A stretch of 36,012 bases of DNA. Origin: Sperchopsis tessellata (taxonomy: Eukaryota > Arthropoda > Insecta > Coleoptera > Hydrophilidae). Both the position numbers and the translations under genes were made by a program. The stretch spans positions 1 through 36,012 of the forward strand of contig JAWQRN010000148.1 in the NCBI GenBank assembly GCA_033557685.1, written 5' to 3'. Shown piece after piece: positions 1-9,764 of the stretch. A model generated the notes under the pieces. The model saw nothing but the letters and a program-made list of their open reading frames with translations, was not told where the DNA came from and made no database searches. Numbering within the stretch: position 1 is the stretch's first letter; each line of letters opens with the position of its first letter.

Positions 1-72
1 CAACAGTGGACGAAACGTCGGCACTTGTCAGAGCCTCTACACGGTTTCCACCCGGAAACAACATTCATACAG
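1..72 (+). mobile_element. 3' end of a Penelope-like element (edge fragment)
   Basis: These bases match the reverse complement of 35076-35147 with 6 differences in 72, all transitions. The right-hand copy lies in the 3' untranslated part of a Penelope-like element (PLE) with a recognisable GIY-YIG endonuclease, so this is the 3' tip of a second copy on the opposite strand. It contains the self-complementary stretch GGACGAAACGTC, part of a hammerhead-like motif discussed in the findings. The body of this copy would lie left of the window. Confidence 0.75.
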
Positions 73-410
73 GTATTCATTAATTTTTTAGATGTTCATT
101 TATTTTCTGAGTGGCCATTTTGTACAGGTGCGTCAGCCTATTTTACAGAGGTTTGCCTTAAATTCTGTAGCTTCTTGGTTTTTTAAGGTATTGGGTTTAA
201 ACAAAAACCATATTAAATAGCATAATATGTACAACATTTCTTGTTCAGTGCATATTTAGTCCTACTTAAATAAAAGTAAATAAACAAAAACAATCGGTAA
301 ATGTTAAGGTTTTCGAAATAAAAATCTGGGAAATTAAAAATTTTAAATAAAAATTTAAGACTTATCTTCCATTTTTTTTCTGGATAGAGTCTTTATAGTG
401 TACTACTTCC
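73..410. other. AT-rich stretch with no recognisable feature
   Basis: No ORF, repeat or splice-flanked exon could be supported here. It separates the PLE end from the foldback element. Confidence 0.4.
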
Positions 411-697
411 CAAAAAAGTTTCAGGCTTGAGAGTCACATGCCTATTTTATAATGGGTTTTCAAATATTGCAATTTGTCTAAAATCGAGTATTTTCAACCT
501 GAAATATCTTATAAGGGACACACTTGAAAAATCCAAAATTTTCACAAAGCATTCTTTAATTGTATTGTAATAAGTGGTTAAAATTTCATCAGTGAGGCTT
601 TATAAGTTTTTGAGTTACAAATTTTTGAAAATAGCTAAAATTTCAAGAAGCGCTATGAAGTGCAGATATTACATTGTTTGTAGTAAAAATCTAAATA
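411..697 (+). repeat. Left arm of the long inverted repeat
   Basis: It begins near TTTCAGGCTTGAGAGTCACA and runs to about TAGTAAAAATCTAAATAA. It pairs with 1712-1995. Confidence 0.8.
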
Positions 698-789
698 ATT
701 ATTAATCATTTTTATTAATTTATTGTTCCCTATCTTAACAAAAGTAAAAACACAGTTTGTTATATATTGCCTTTTCATAGCTGCTCTTA

Positions 790-1500
790 AGAAATCGTCA
801 TAAAAAGTTGACTGTTGTACATATTTTTTCGCTGATGTTGAAACTACGACCTGTACTAGTTGTGAATTCAGTTGGAGTCAGTTTCCGCAGTACCTTACTG
901 ATTGGCACCCACACTTTGTCATTTTTAGAGGCTTGAAAATATGTTCTTGGACCATGTGGAAGAAAAAGTGAATCCACTATTTATTGTCGTAAATGCAAGC
1001 TACTGCATCATTTTTTTCAAATGAAAATACACTATGGTCTGGAAATACTGAAGTGTTCCAATCACTATTTTTTTCTGATCGTTAGTACACATAACATCTG
1101 ATCTGTGTTTGACTTACAGGTACAAATCTATGATATGACCTTGACTATGGTATTCGCATGCAAGTATCAAGTCTCTTCTGTTATTTCATGCTGGTTGAAC
1201 TTCTTCTGATGTTACATAGATAAAATGTATGTCTGGTACATTATCAAGTCAAAACCTGTACATATATTCAGCTGTTAAAATTTGATTGTTTTATGGGCTA
1301 GCCTTGGTCACTGCTCTTTTTGTGGAACTACCAATTTCATCACAAGCGTTCTTCCCGTGTGAGGAAGCAATAAAGTTCCACTCAACTTGAAGATCAAAAT
1401 CAGTCTTGTGGTGTCAAATGTTGCTAAAGTTTTTTTTTTGGTTTTATATTGGCTGCTGGCACCATCACTAAAATAGATTATTTTTTTTACTTCTGGTGCA
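790..1500 (-). pseudogene. Decayed ORF of a recurrent insect transposon-associated protein
   Basis: Reading the minus strand gives broken pieces in the order expected for a protein repeated in many arthropod genomes. These are a segment like IIYFSDGASSQYK (about 1470), then WNFIASSHGKNACDEIGSS (about 1375-1325), then, after damaged sequence, PHGPRTYF and KVWVPISKVLRKL followed by STGRSFNIS (about 950-840). The SDG-Q-K, SHGK-CD-IG-TKR and HGP/WVP/STGR motifs recur together in insect proteins usually annotated as uncharacterised. I recognise the family pattern but cannot name its transposon superfamily. Stops and frameshifts break it throughout. It sits between the two inverted arms, so it is probably the internal gene of this element. 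Confidence 0.55.
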
Positions 1501-1711
1501 AGTTAACTCCACAACAGTTGATTGCACAATGATCACCAACTGAATGAGTTGACTCATAATTGTGTGGTGGGAAGTCTACAAGTTCAGACCTGGATGCAAT
1601 TATTGGTAGCTGTAGAGTAGCTACCGGTACTTGATATATGAACATATCTTTTGTTCAGATTGTGAGCTATAAATAAGTTAAATAAATTGCTTAATGTTAC
1701 TAATGTGTTAT

Positions 1712-1995
1712 TTAGATTTTTGCTACAAACAATGTAATATCTGCACTTCTTAGCCCTTCTTGAAATTTTAGCTATTTTTAAAAATTTGTAACTCAAAAAC
1801 TAATAAAGTCTCTGTGATGAAATTTTAACCACTTATTACAACACAATTAAACAATGTTTTGTGAAAATTTTTGATTTTTCAATTGGGTCCCTTCTGAGAT
1901 ATTTCAGTTGAAAATACCCGATTTTAGACAAATCACAATATTTGAAGATCCATTATAAAAACGGGATGTGACTCTCAGGCATGAAAATTATTTTA
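1712..1995 (-). repeat. Right arm of the long inverted repeat
   Basis: This is the reverse complement of 411-697 with substitutions and small indels. It ends near GACTCTCAGGCATGAAAAT. The 70-codon open frame seen here on the minus strand is just the arm and not a gene. Confidence 0.8.
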
Positions 1996-2985
1996 TCAGC
2001 AACCATCATTGGTTGATTTGATATGGATTGACCCACTACTACATTCTTATTTGATTGGGTAAATGTTTTAATTGGCTAGAAATGATTTTAACAATCTACA
2101 TTTTGTTATCAGTATTTATTTTAAATTTGCTAATTTAGTGGTTTCATTGAGTACTTGTAAAATATGGAAAGCATGAATCACATTTTGTGATATCTATTTT
2201 GTTTCGTCATAAAGTAAATAACTGTCTCGAGATGTTTTTGAGTAAACTGTTGTAACTTATCTTTAAGATGGTAATCATTCTATGTTTATCCTTATCTAGT
2301 TTGTAGAGCTGTCACAAATTTTTATAAAAACAATTACTCATGAACTTAATAATTTAAAGAAATATTATTACAATGAATAATTAGCTATTATCCCTAAACT
2401 GGATATTACAAAAAAAATTGATGATAGAGAAATTAAGTCCAACAATTTTATGATTAAAGATTATAAACAATAGCAAAATGAAAACTGTGTTTAATATATT
2501 AGATCATTTATTGCTAACCAACACATTCATCACCAATACTGATTAATAGTGGCAATATTACATGCAACAGGGGCAGGATCACACTGGAAAGGTACAATTT
2601 ATTAGTGGAAAACGAAAAATAGGCTTTTATTCATTACTCTTGTACCATCAGTAACTACCTTACTAGATTGAAACAAAGGAGCATCTGCAGCACATGTTTA
2701 TATAGACGTATACACAACAGTGTTAAGAAGCAATTACACTAGTCAACAAATTTAAACATTTTTTGGAGTAACATGGATGAAAATAGGTGTATATAAAGTA
2801 TTTTGTGGTCCTAAATCTGAAAATGATATGTTAAATACATTAACACATACAGTTTTTTTGTTACAGGGGTTGGTAAACATGTTAAATCTAACCAAACACA
2901 TTTTACTACGGATCATGTGCAATAAAAAATATAAAATATTAAATGAAGATATCATACAGGGACAAAATATTTAACTTTTTTCTCT
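1996..2985. other. AT-rich interspersed DNA with no recognisable gene
   Basis: Only short chance frames are present (for example 2777-2974 on + and 2752-2955 on -). They overlap antiparallel and show no domain. No repeat boundary could be fixed. Confidence 0.35.
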
Positions 2986-4530
2986 TGTGTTCAGTATAAT
3001 CATCTCTTTTTAAAAACCAGCAGTAGTCGCCCAACATAGACGGGTTTCAGCATCCCTGTTAACTTGTTTCTCATTGTCCTGGTGAAATCTCTCTCATTGT
3101 TCGTCTCTTACTGCACCCAAATTTTCCGGAAAAAAATGTCAAATGCGAGTGCAAAAAATGCATTTTTAAGAACATGCGACATCCTAGTAGTTCATAGGCT
3201 TTTAAGAGTTCATCTAAGAGGGTTTTATAGTTCTCATCTTTCTTGTTACTCAGAAATCCCTGCACTACACTTACAAAACAGTTGCAAGCTGCCAGTTCCT
3301 TGTCATTTAATCTTTATCTAGAAAAAGGAAATCACTTAAAAATTTACTTATTTGAGGTCCAATAAACATGCCTTCTTTAAGTTTTGCATCACTTAACTGA
3401 GGAAATATTTCTTTTAGGTACTTGAAACCATTATCTTCTTTGCCCATAGCTTTAACAAAGTTTTTTATTAGTCCCAGCTTAATATAGAGAGGCGGCAGAA
3501 GCACCTTTTTTGGTTAACAAGGGGGGCAAAGAAGATCTATGAGGCCAATCTTTCTTAATGAAATGTTCTTTTGTTGCTCGACTGTTCCATAGACAAAAGA
3601 AACACCAATACTTTGTAAAACCCCCTTGAAGCTCTAGTAATGTATCACTTTTAAATCTCCACAAATATCCCACTGATACTGTTCATATTTAATTTAATTT
3701 AGTATGTAGTATGATTTAGTATGTTAGCTAAGTTATCATAGTTTTCTTTCATTGTCGCTGAATGGATCAAAGGAATCGATGGGTTTTTTTTTCATTATGA
3801 AGCTTTTAGGCTGTATTTCGACGAAGCTATGAAAATACGCCACTCGGAAGGTACATGTTCCATATTAAGCTCATTCATTAAACCATCAATATCATAACAG
3901 ATCCTTCCATTTTATAAAAACTTGAAAATATTATATTCCGTTTTCGGTAAATTGAACAACTTGCATTTTTATCTAACAGGTTCCACTATTAAAGTCTGGA
4001 TCCAAGAATTTCAGATTTTTGTTGTGACAAACCCAGGTCACATACCAAATCATTTAATTCATTCTGAGTTATTAAGTGAGGTTCACTGGTAGTTGGTAAA
4101 AGTGTTGGGTCACTACTGGTGTTATCAGGATCAGATCCTAATGGAAAATTAGAATCACCGGGAAACATAACGTTGTCCAAGTTTAAAGGCGCAATCGGCA
4201 CCAATAATTCAAACAAATTTGGATACTCAATTTTGTCCCTTTGCTTTTTGAATACCCTTCTGTTTTAGTGATACAGAAGTTGCAATCACTTACATGGTCA
4301 GTAGGTTCTCTCCACACCATATGAACAGCAAACGGCATAGAATTTTTCTTGCGATGCCTCCACTGCACTAAATTTACGTGACAACTCACTCAGCAAACAT
4401 GAGGGGCCCAACTTTTATCTCGATCTCCAATTTGACTTTTAAAACATATAAGATAGACTTTTTTGGCTTCCTCGAATATAGATCTAGTCTGTGACTTTAA
4501 AATAAATCGTCCACTATATAACAAAACTTA
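2986..4530 (-). pseudogene. Decayed ORF of a widespread insect repeat protein
   Basis: Minus-strand fragments follow one another in the N-to-C order of a long protein found in many copies in insect genomes. They are a segment with DRDKSWAPHVC (about 4430-4390), MPFAVHMVWREPTDHVSDC (about 4350-4290), HLITQNELNDLVCDLGLS (about 4080-4030), a CFFCLWNSRAT stretch (about 3610-3570), LPPLYIKLGLIKNFVKAMGK (about 3500-3440), LKEGMFIGPQISKF (about 3385-3340), and KMHFLHSHLTFF with a following DYCWF (about 3160-3010). Spacing and order are kept, but stops and frameshifts separate every piece. The protein has Cys/His pairs and a conserved HFLHSHL-type motif. I recognise the repeat family, not its reaction. 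It is probably transposon-derived. Confidence 0.65.
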
Positions 4531-5235
4531 TCCGCTGGATTTTTACAACATCGATGACTAGAACTTGCTATTTTATATAAAATACGACAAAAACACTTGA
4601 CTGTACTGTACACGAGACTAAAAAAACATACTAAACTTTAGAGAAAAAAGATAAAAGTGCCCTTAAAGGTTCGAAGAAAATACGTTCGAAATGCCCCCGC
4701 TACCTCTTGTGGTAATTCTTCCTACACTGTCTAGAGCCAGGTACAAATAATTTCAATAATCCCATGATATAAGGGACAAACAGGTACTCAAAAATGGGAC
4801 GTGCTAGGTCATTTTTGTTAAAAGGTGTTTTAATAACTACCTAAATGAAAGACAAAAAGAGCATTTCCATTAATGTTACAAAAATCATGTCGACCTGTGT
4901 TATTAGATTCCAGAGGTTTTATAAATTGCAATGTATGAATGATAGAATGAGTAGAATATGAATATGAGTGCCTCCCTATTGCTTTTTAAAACTTTTTTTT
5001 TCTGTTACGATAGATGTTTAAAATTTATCTTCTAGATCATGAACTTTATAATTTGGAAATATTTGTTTTCTTGACTATTAGTATCTTTTGGTATAATATG
5101 CACGTAACATTGCCCCCTCCTTAAGCATGTTTTTCTCAGACAGTCAGTTCTACAGGTATATTTTCTTCAATTGGAAAAGCTTCTGTGATCTTCTGCTAAT
5201 GTAACGTCCTCGACCTGGTCAGCATATTCTATATA
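4531..5235. other. AT-rich DNA, possible minus-strand LTR-retrotransposon remnant near its right end
   Basis: There is no coding exon. On the minus strand, around 5127-5105, a purine-rich tract AAGGAGGGGGCAATGTTACG resembles a polypurine tract followed by the TG that starts an LTR. Broken coding sequence lies on both sides of the SINE (about 5640-5554 and 5230-5130). The identification is tentative. Confidence 0.3.
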
Positions 5236-5542
5236 GCCGTCTCGTAGCTCAGTGGCTAAGTACTAGGCTACTAAGCATGGGATCTCGGATTTGAGTCCCA
5301 GAAGCGGTCGGCTTTTTATGATTAGAGAAAAGTCTTCGTAGTGCTCGTCTTCCGGGAGGAACGTAAAACGGTGGGTCCTGTGTATTATAGGTAAAATGAA
5401 GACCACGTGCACGTGAAAGAACCCAATTCCAGTTGGAACACTGAATGCGGAAAAATTCCCAGGTGAGGGAACCTAATCCCTAACGTTGGTGATTGGCCAT
5501 AGCAGCGGGAATAGACCGACATCAAGTAAACAAACAAACAAA
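5236..5542 (+). mobile_element. tRNA-derived SINE, copy 1
   Basis: The 5' head contains a polymerase III A-box-like TAGCTCAGTGGCTAAG and a B-box-like ATTTGAGTCCC (mutated from GGTTCGAATCCC in copy 2). A tRNA-unrelated body of about 220 bp follows, ending in a short (AAAC)n tail. The copy at 21340-21649 matches over the whole length. Flanking CATATTCTATA (5223-5233) and CATCTTCTACA (5543-5553) may be a target-site duplication with two mismatches. It is an intron-type insertion in the sense orientation of the host gene, just upstream of its first visible exon. Confidence 0.85.
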
Positions 5543-5553
5543 CATCTTCTACA

Positions 5554-5837
5554 GGTTTATCTCTTCAGCTAGAACAAATTCTCATATGTATTGTGGAACC
5601 GTCTAAGCAGGTTGTTCAGCCTGTTCTGTGATTAAACTTTAATCTTCATTTCCAGGAATCGGCCAGGTGTACAAGCACCATCTTTCTGGTCATAAAATAT
5701 TCATTATTTAATTCTTGAAAAAAAAAATTCTACAGTTTTTGACCCGAGACTCTTCTGCAGTCTATCATTCCATTTTTTCCAAATGTTATTTTTAATATTT
5801 CATACTTCAATCTAATAAAATTTAATTTCATTTTCAG
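5554..5837. other. Intron sequence up to the 3' splice site of the first visible SIPA1L exon
   Basis: No gene is seen. The stretch ends in a pyrimidine-rich ATTTCATTTTCAG acceptor at 5825-5837. Confidence 0.5.
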
Positions 5838-6341
5838 AGCACCAAAATTGGTTTGGAACAGATGATCAATTGGGACCAATAGCCATTTCAATACGCCGTG
5901 AAAAAGTGGCACATGCTGAAAACCAAAACCATTCCTTAATCCAGTATCAGTATCGATTAATAATCCGAACGTCCGAATTGTTAACATTACGAGGTGCCAT
6001 TTTGGAAGACGCCATTCCAAACATAAAAGCATCAAGTAACAGTAAAGCGATATACACCAAAGAAGTTTTAGAATACGTTGCACCTGAAATACAAATCAAC
6101 TGTCTTCGACTCGGAGTCCTAAGTTCGCAAACAGAAGAGCAGCTCTTGAAACTAGACGAACAAGGACTTACGAGTAACTATAAGGTCGGCATTATGTACT
6201 GTAAATCGCAACAGTCTTCCGAAGAAGAGATGTATAATAACGAAGAAGCTGGACCTGCTTTCAAAGAATTTTTAGACACCATAGGAAATACTGTTAGATT
6301 GAAAGATTTCGATAAATACAAAGCAGGATTGGACAACAAAT
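5838..6341 (+). CDS. SIPA1L: SIPA1L exon A: pre-RapGAP region and start of RapGAP domain
   Basis: An internal exon with acceptor CATTTTCAG before 5838 and donor T|GTAAGT at 6342. The first two bases complete a codon from an unseen exon, and the last base is carried into the next. The 167 whole codons begin HQNWFGTDDQLGPIAIS and run through LLKLDEQGLTSNYKVGIMYC and MYNNEEAGPAFKEFL, the segments just before and at the start of the RapGAP domain in SIPA1-like proteins (from about exon residue 131 on). The last residues (KDFDKYKAGLDNK) match the known domain start. The open frame continues past the donor to a stop near 6380, but that tail is intronic. A Met codon is not expected here. No defect is seen. 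The opposite-strand frame at 5730-6083 is a shadow. Confidence 0.93.
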
Positions 6342-6737
6342 GTAAGTTTTGTTTTGTTAACGACCATAGTTTATTTTCTTAGTTTTTCTTAGGCACAAGA
6401 ATGGTGAATTATGCCTTGACTTTCCCAGAGAGACAACAGCTGATAGCTGTGCCATCTCCCTATTGGAGAGGCCGTTTAAATGCAGATCTGTAACGTACAT
6501 TTTTATTGATCCAGATGAAAATAATTAACAAAAAATAACATTAAAGATCAGCAGTAAAACTGGTTTTCCAATAGGAATATTTAACACGGCTTTCAATTGT
6601 TTACCATCTAAAGACACAAACAATCTGTATGATACAAATATAAAATATTTTTTAAATTTAATTTTTTTATTTGTTTTATTTTTAACTCAGTTTGTAAAAA
6701 TTAAACGCCATCTGTATTCGGTAATTTCAATTGTCTC
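6342..6737. other. Intron A sequence without recognised feature
   Basis: A donor GTAAGT opens the intron. The following 400 bases are AT-rich with no supportable ORF. The 5' limit of the next non-LTR element is only approximate. Confidence 0.4.
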
Positions 6738-8350
6738 TTAGAAGGGCAGATGGTACTGCTGCGGTTGACTGGGAGAGATTGCTGCAGCTTTTTTTCGTTG
6801 GAGCGTGAACCTACTGTCGAGTTTTTAGATGATGAGGTGTTTCATACACTTGATGTTTATGTCTCCGACAGACGAAGGTGAGGTTGCTGGGTTTATTAAG
6901 GCCATCTCGTCTAAGGCTTCTGGGCATGGATGGAATTTCATGTAGTGTTTTGAAGTTGATTTCTGATAGTATTTGTGGGCCTTTGGTACATAGTATAAAT
7001 GTGTCTTTTGTCCAGGGGGTTTTTCCAGATAAATTGAAGATTGGGAAGGGACCTAAGGATGATGTTAAAAATTATAGACCCATGTCTTTACTATCGGCTT
7101 TTGCCTTATGAATTTTTTAACATAATATCAAATCCTGACTCAGTCAATTTGGGTTTATACTCAATGGTGGTACAAAGAGAGCTGTTTTCAGCTCTGTGGA
7201 ATATATTCTTAGGGAACTGGATAGAGGTTCAGTTGTTACGGGAGACGACAGGCTATATGTGTATGTGGAATGGTTGATGGAATCGTATGTGAGCATTTCT
7301 CTCCTTGGATGGAAATTGATAGGAGCGTCCCACAGAGTTCTGTGTTGGGCCCTCTGTTTCTAATTTATGTGAGCGATCTCCATCGTGGTGTCCCTTGTCA
7401 GTTCCTTTGTCAGTTTGCTGACGATACTTCATGTGTGAATGAAGTTTCTCTCTCTATACCTGACATTGCGGACTCTGTGTGTTTTTGGAGCAAGTTGAAC
7501 AGTTTGACGTTAAACTGTGGTAAGACTGCACTTCTTGTAATGAAGGGTAGATCTGTGCGACAGGTGGAGATGACCAGATTCCTAGGTGTAACATTGGACC
7601 AATCTCTTAAATTTGGGCCACATATTGAGGGCCTTTGTTCCCGGCTCAACTCTGCCCTGTATGATATTGGAATATTAAGCATGCAGTGGATAATTTTGCT
7701 TTGAGGGTCTTTTATTTTGATCATATTGAGTCCAGGCTGTCTTAGGTTTGATTTGTTGGGTCTCTTCGCCTTTTGCTCGTCGACTTTTCCTTCTTCAAAA
7801 AAGGATAATAAGATGCATTGTTGGTGTTTCATTCATGACTTCTTGCAGGGGCTATTTTAGGGATCTCGATTTAATACCTCCGCCTTTTCTGTATGTTTTT
7901 AGATTGGTGTGCTTTATGAAGAGGAATCCGGAATACTTCACGAGAAACTCGGATCTCACAGAGTATTTCCACCAGATACAGTGACAGTCTCCGAGTTCTG
8001 GTTCATGATACTGTTTTTTATGAAAAAGGTGCTTCTTATAGTGCAATTAGGGCTTTTAATGCATTGCCGTCAAACTTTAAAAATATTAAAGATGACGCTA
8101 TATTTGCTAATGGTGTTAAGTGTTTTCTTGTGGTTGGATGTTGCTATTCGGTCGAAGAATATTTTGATTATGGTAGGCGATGAGGTATGCGTGTTGTCTG
8201 GGTTATTGTATTATTATAATTATTGTATTTTATTACTATTGTGTTGCAATGAATTGTGGTTTGTTATTTATTGTTAGTTAATTTTGTCAATGTTCATGTC
8301 CTGATGGATTTTGAAATAATATTACTATTACTACTATTACTATTACATCT
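6738..8350 (+). mobile_element. 5'-truncated non-LTR retrotransposon (reverse transcriptase remnant)
   Basis: Sense-strand fragments read as one decayed reverse transcriptase. They are a fingers segment with MDGISCSVLKL and DDVKNYRPMSLLSAFA (6925-7110), then SVPQSSVLGPLFLIYVSDL and the catalytic FADDT (about 7335-7425), then MTRFLGVTLDQSLKFGPHIE (about 7570-7630). A C-terminal QKRIIRCIVGVS segment with a YFRDLDLIPPPFLYVFRLVC run follows (7790-7915). Several frameshifts and stops separate them. An endonuclease domain is absent, consistent with 5' truncation. The element ends in an (ATTACT)-type microsatellite tail at 8318-8347. Motifs place it among jockey/CR1-like elements, but the clade is not certain. 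Confidence 0.85.
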
Positions 8351-8976
8351 AGCAACTCATAGCGTGATTCTGCTAGCTGCCGTCCAAGGCTGGAATGTTG
8401 CAAACATTTGAATAAATGTCAAAAAATATAAACAATTTTATTTATTTTATTGTTTAACTGTTTAAAATCCATTTTTTGTGTGCTTTCATTGAAACAACCA
8501 TTATTTATATTTCCTTGAACTGAAAGTGAAAATGAATGTTCCAAATTTTAAAGTATAATGGTGGTACATTTTATTGTACAACAAAATACATAGAAGTCAT
8601 AAGATGAAAACAATAATAATACGGTCTCGGTCGGGCAAAAATAATTGCTAATCTTATTATTTTTAATAATGAAACTAAACCTTGTGAATGAGTATTTTGG
8701 TTTCTTCGTCAATCTTAAAAATAGCTCAAGTTAAATTATTATTAAATTATCTTGACACTCTCATTATAATTCAACAACAATGAACTGTAACTTTAGTATG
8801 CGAAGAATATATTAGAAGGTTATAGTTTAAAATACATGTAGAAGTTAACAAAAAAGAATGGAAGTGGTTTATTTTTAAAATGACCTAATTTTAAGAAGTA
8901 TTTATAGAAAGTTAACAGCACTGTCCTATTAAGCTGATCTACGCAATATTAATAACACAAATCATCACCTACTACA
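8351..8976. other. AT-rich intron sequence, nothing recognised
   Basis: No ORF or repeat with a defined edge was found. Confidence 0.4.
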
Positions 8977-9711
8977 GTGTTTCTAAACCTCAAGTCTGTA
9001 GGTATAGTTGACGAAGCAATCCTGTGGTTGGATTTCATGATTTGTTATAGAGCCGCTATTGATGTTAAAGGGAGGTTACTGAAGATCAATAATGAAGAAA
9101 TAAGCCCGGAGATTTTTAAGCCAATGTCAACTGGAGTTGGCTTTGTATTAAAAATATGTCACAATCTCTACAAATAGTCCAGAATACTGAAAAAGAAATA
9201 AATTATTGTAAGTTTGGCCTTACCAAACCCTGTATTAGGAACCAATCAAGAAAGAATTACTTGTCTGGGGAACCCTAGTAAAGTTCCAAGAAGTAATTCA
9301 TATTCATCTTTTGGACACTGATAGGTTTCTTATAAATCTTAGTAAAGTATTAGAAATTAAGTAACCAGTTACCCCATTTGCCTGTGAAGAAAATATAACG
9401 CACTCAAACTAAAGCAAGAGATTGGGCAGTGAAATTTAATTTGTTGTCACCACGAGATGGAAAACTTGGGCTAGATCTTCTAAGGAAATTCAGAGACATT
9501 TGCCACCACAGAGGAAGCTTGGGGACTAATCAAAGCGGTATAACACAAGATTAACACCAGGAATGCCAGTTCCATTAAGTAGCATCCAAGGCATTTACCT
9601 CTAACTAAATGGGAAAATGTTTAAGAGGTTTTGACTATGATGCACCAGTAAGACTTCATAGAACCTTCCAATAGTCCTTGATCTTCACCTATTATTGTGG
9701 TATCTAAAAAT
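8977..9711 (+). pseudogene. Relic of a Ty3/gypsy-type pol gene (protease to reverse transcriptase)
   Basis: The open stretch 8977-9177 contains a segment like ILWLDFMICYRAAIDVKG, the pattern found at the end of gypsy aspartic proteases (ILG-DF-Y-A-ID). Further on, one frame from 9544 to 9711 reads HKINTRN, then LPLTKWE, then FIEPSNSP and SSPIIVVSK, interrupted by four stops. This is the start of a Ty3/gypsy reverse transcriptase, where I-EPSNSPWSSP is a hallmark. A FATTEEAWGLIKAV piece lies just before it. No LTRs were found. It is a dead, 3'-truncated fragment, and a non-LTR relic follows directly. Confidence 0.65.
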
Positions 9712-9764
9712 TATTTGTCTACCAAATCCTAAGAATACTGAACGATGTATCAGAGAAGGGCTGC

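Larger units (their letters stand above)
411..1995 (-). mobile_element. Foldback-type DNA element with long terminal inverted repeats
   Basis: Two arms of about 285 bp (411-697 and 1712-1995) are inverted copies of each other with scattered substitutions. They enclose roughly 1 kb that holds minus-strand coding remnants. This is the layout of a DNA transposon with long terminal inverted repeats, or of an internally deleted derivative. The outer borders are fuzzy and no target-site duplication is obvious. It lies upstream of the first visible SIPA1L exon, presumably in an intron of that gene. Confidence 0.7.

Noticed and set aside
3064..3321. 85-codon + strand ORF
   Set aside because: It is antisense to the decayed repeat-protein ORF with clear motifs on the minus strand.
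5236..5310. Functional tRNA gene
   Set aside because: The A and B boxes belong to a SINE head repeated at 21340. The cloverleaf is not intact and the sequence continues into the SINE body.
5730..6083. 117-codon minus-strand ORF
   Set aside because: It is the reverse of the SIPA1L exon A and its flanking intron and has no domain of its own.
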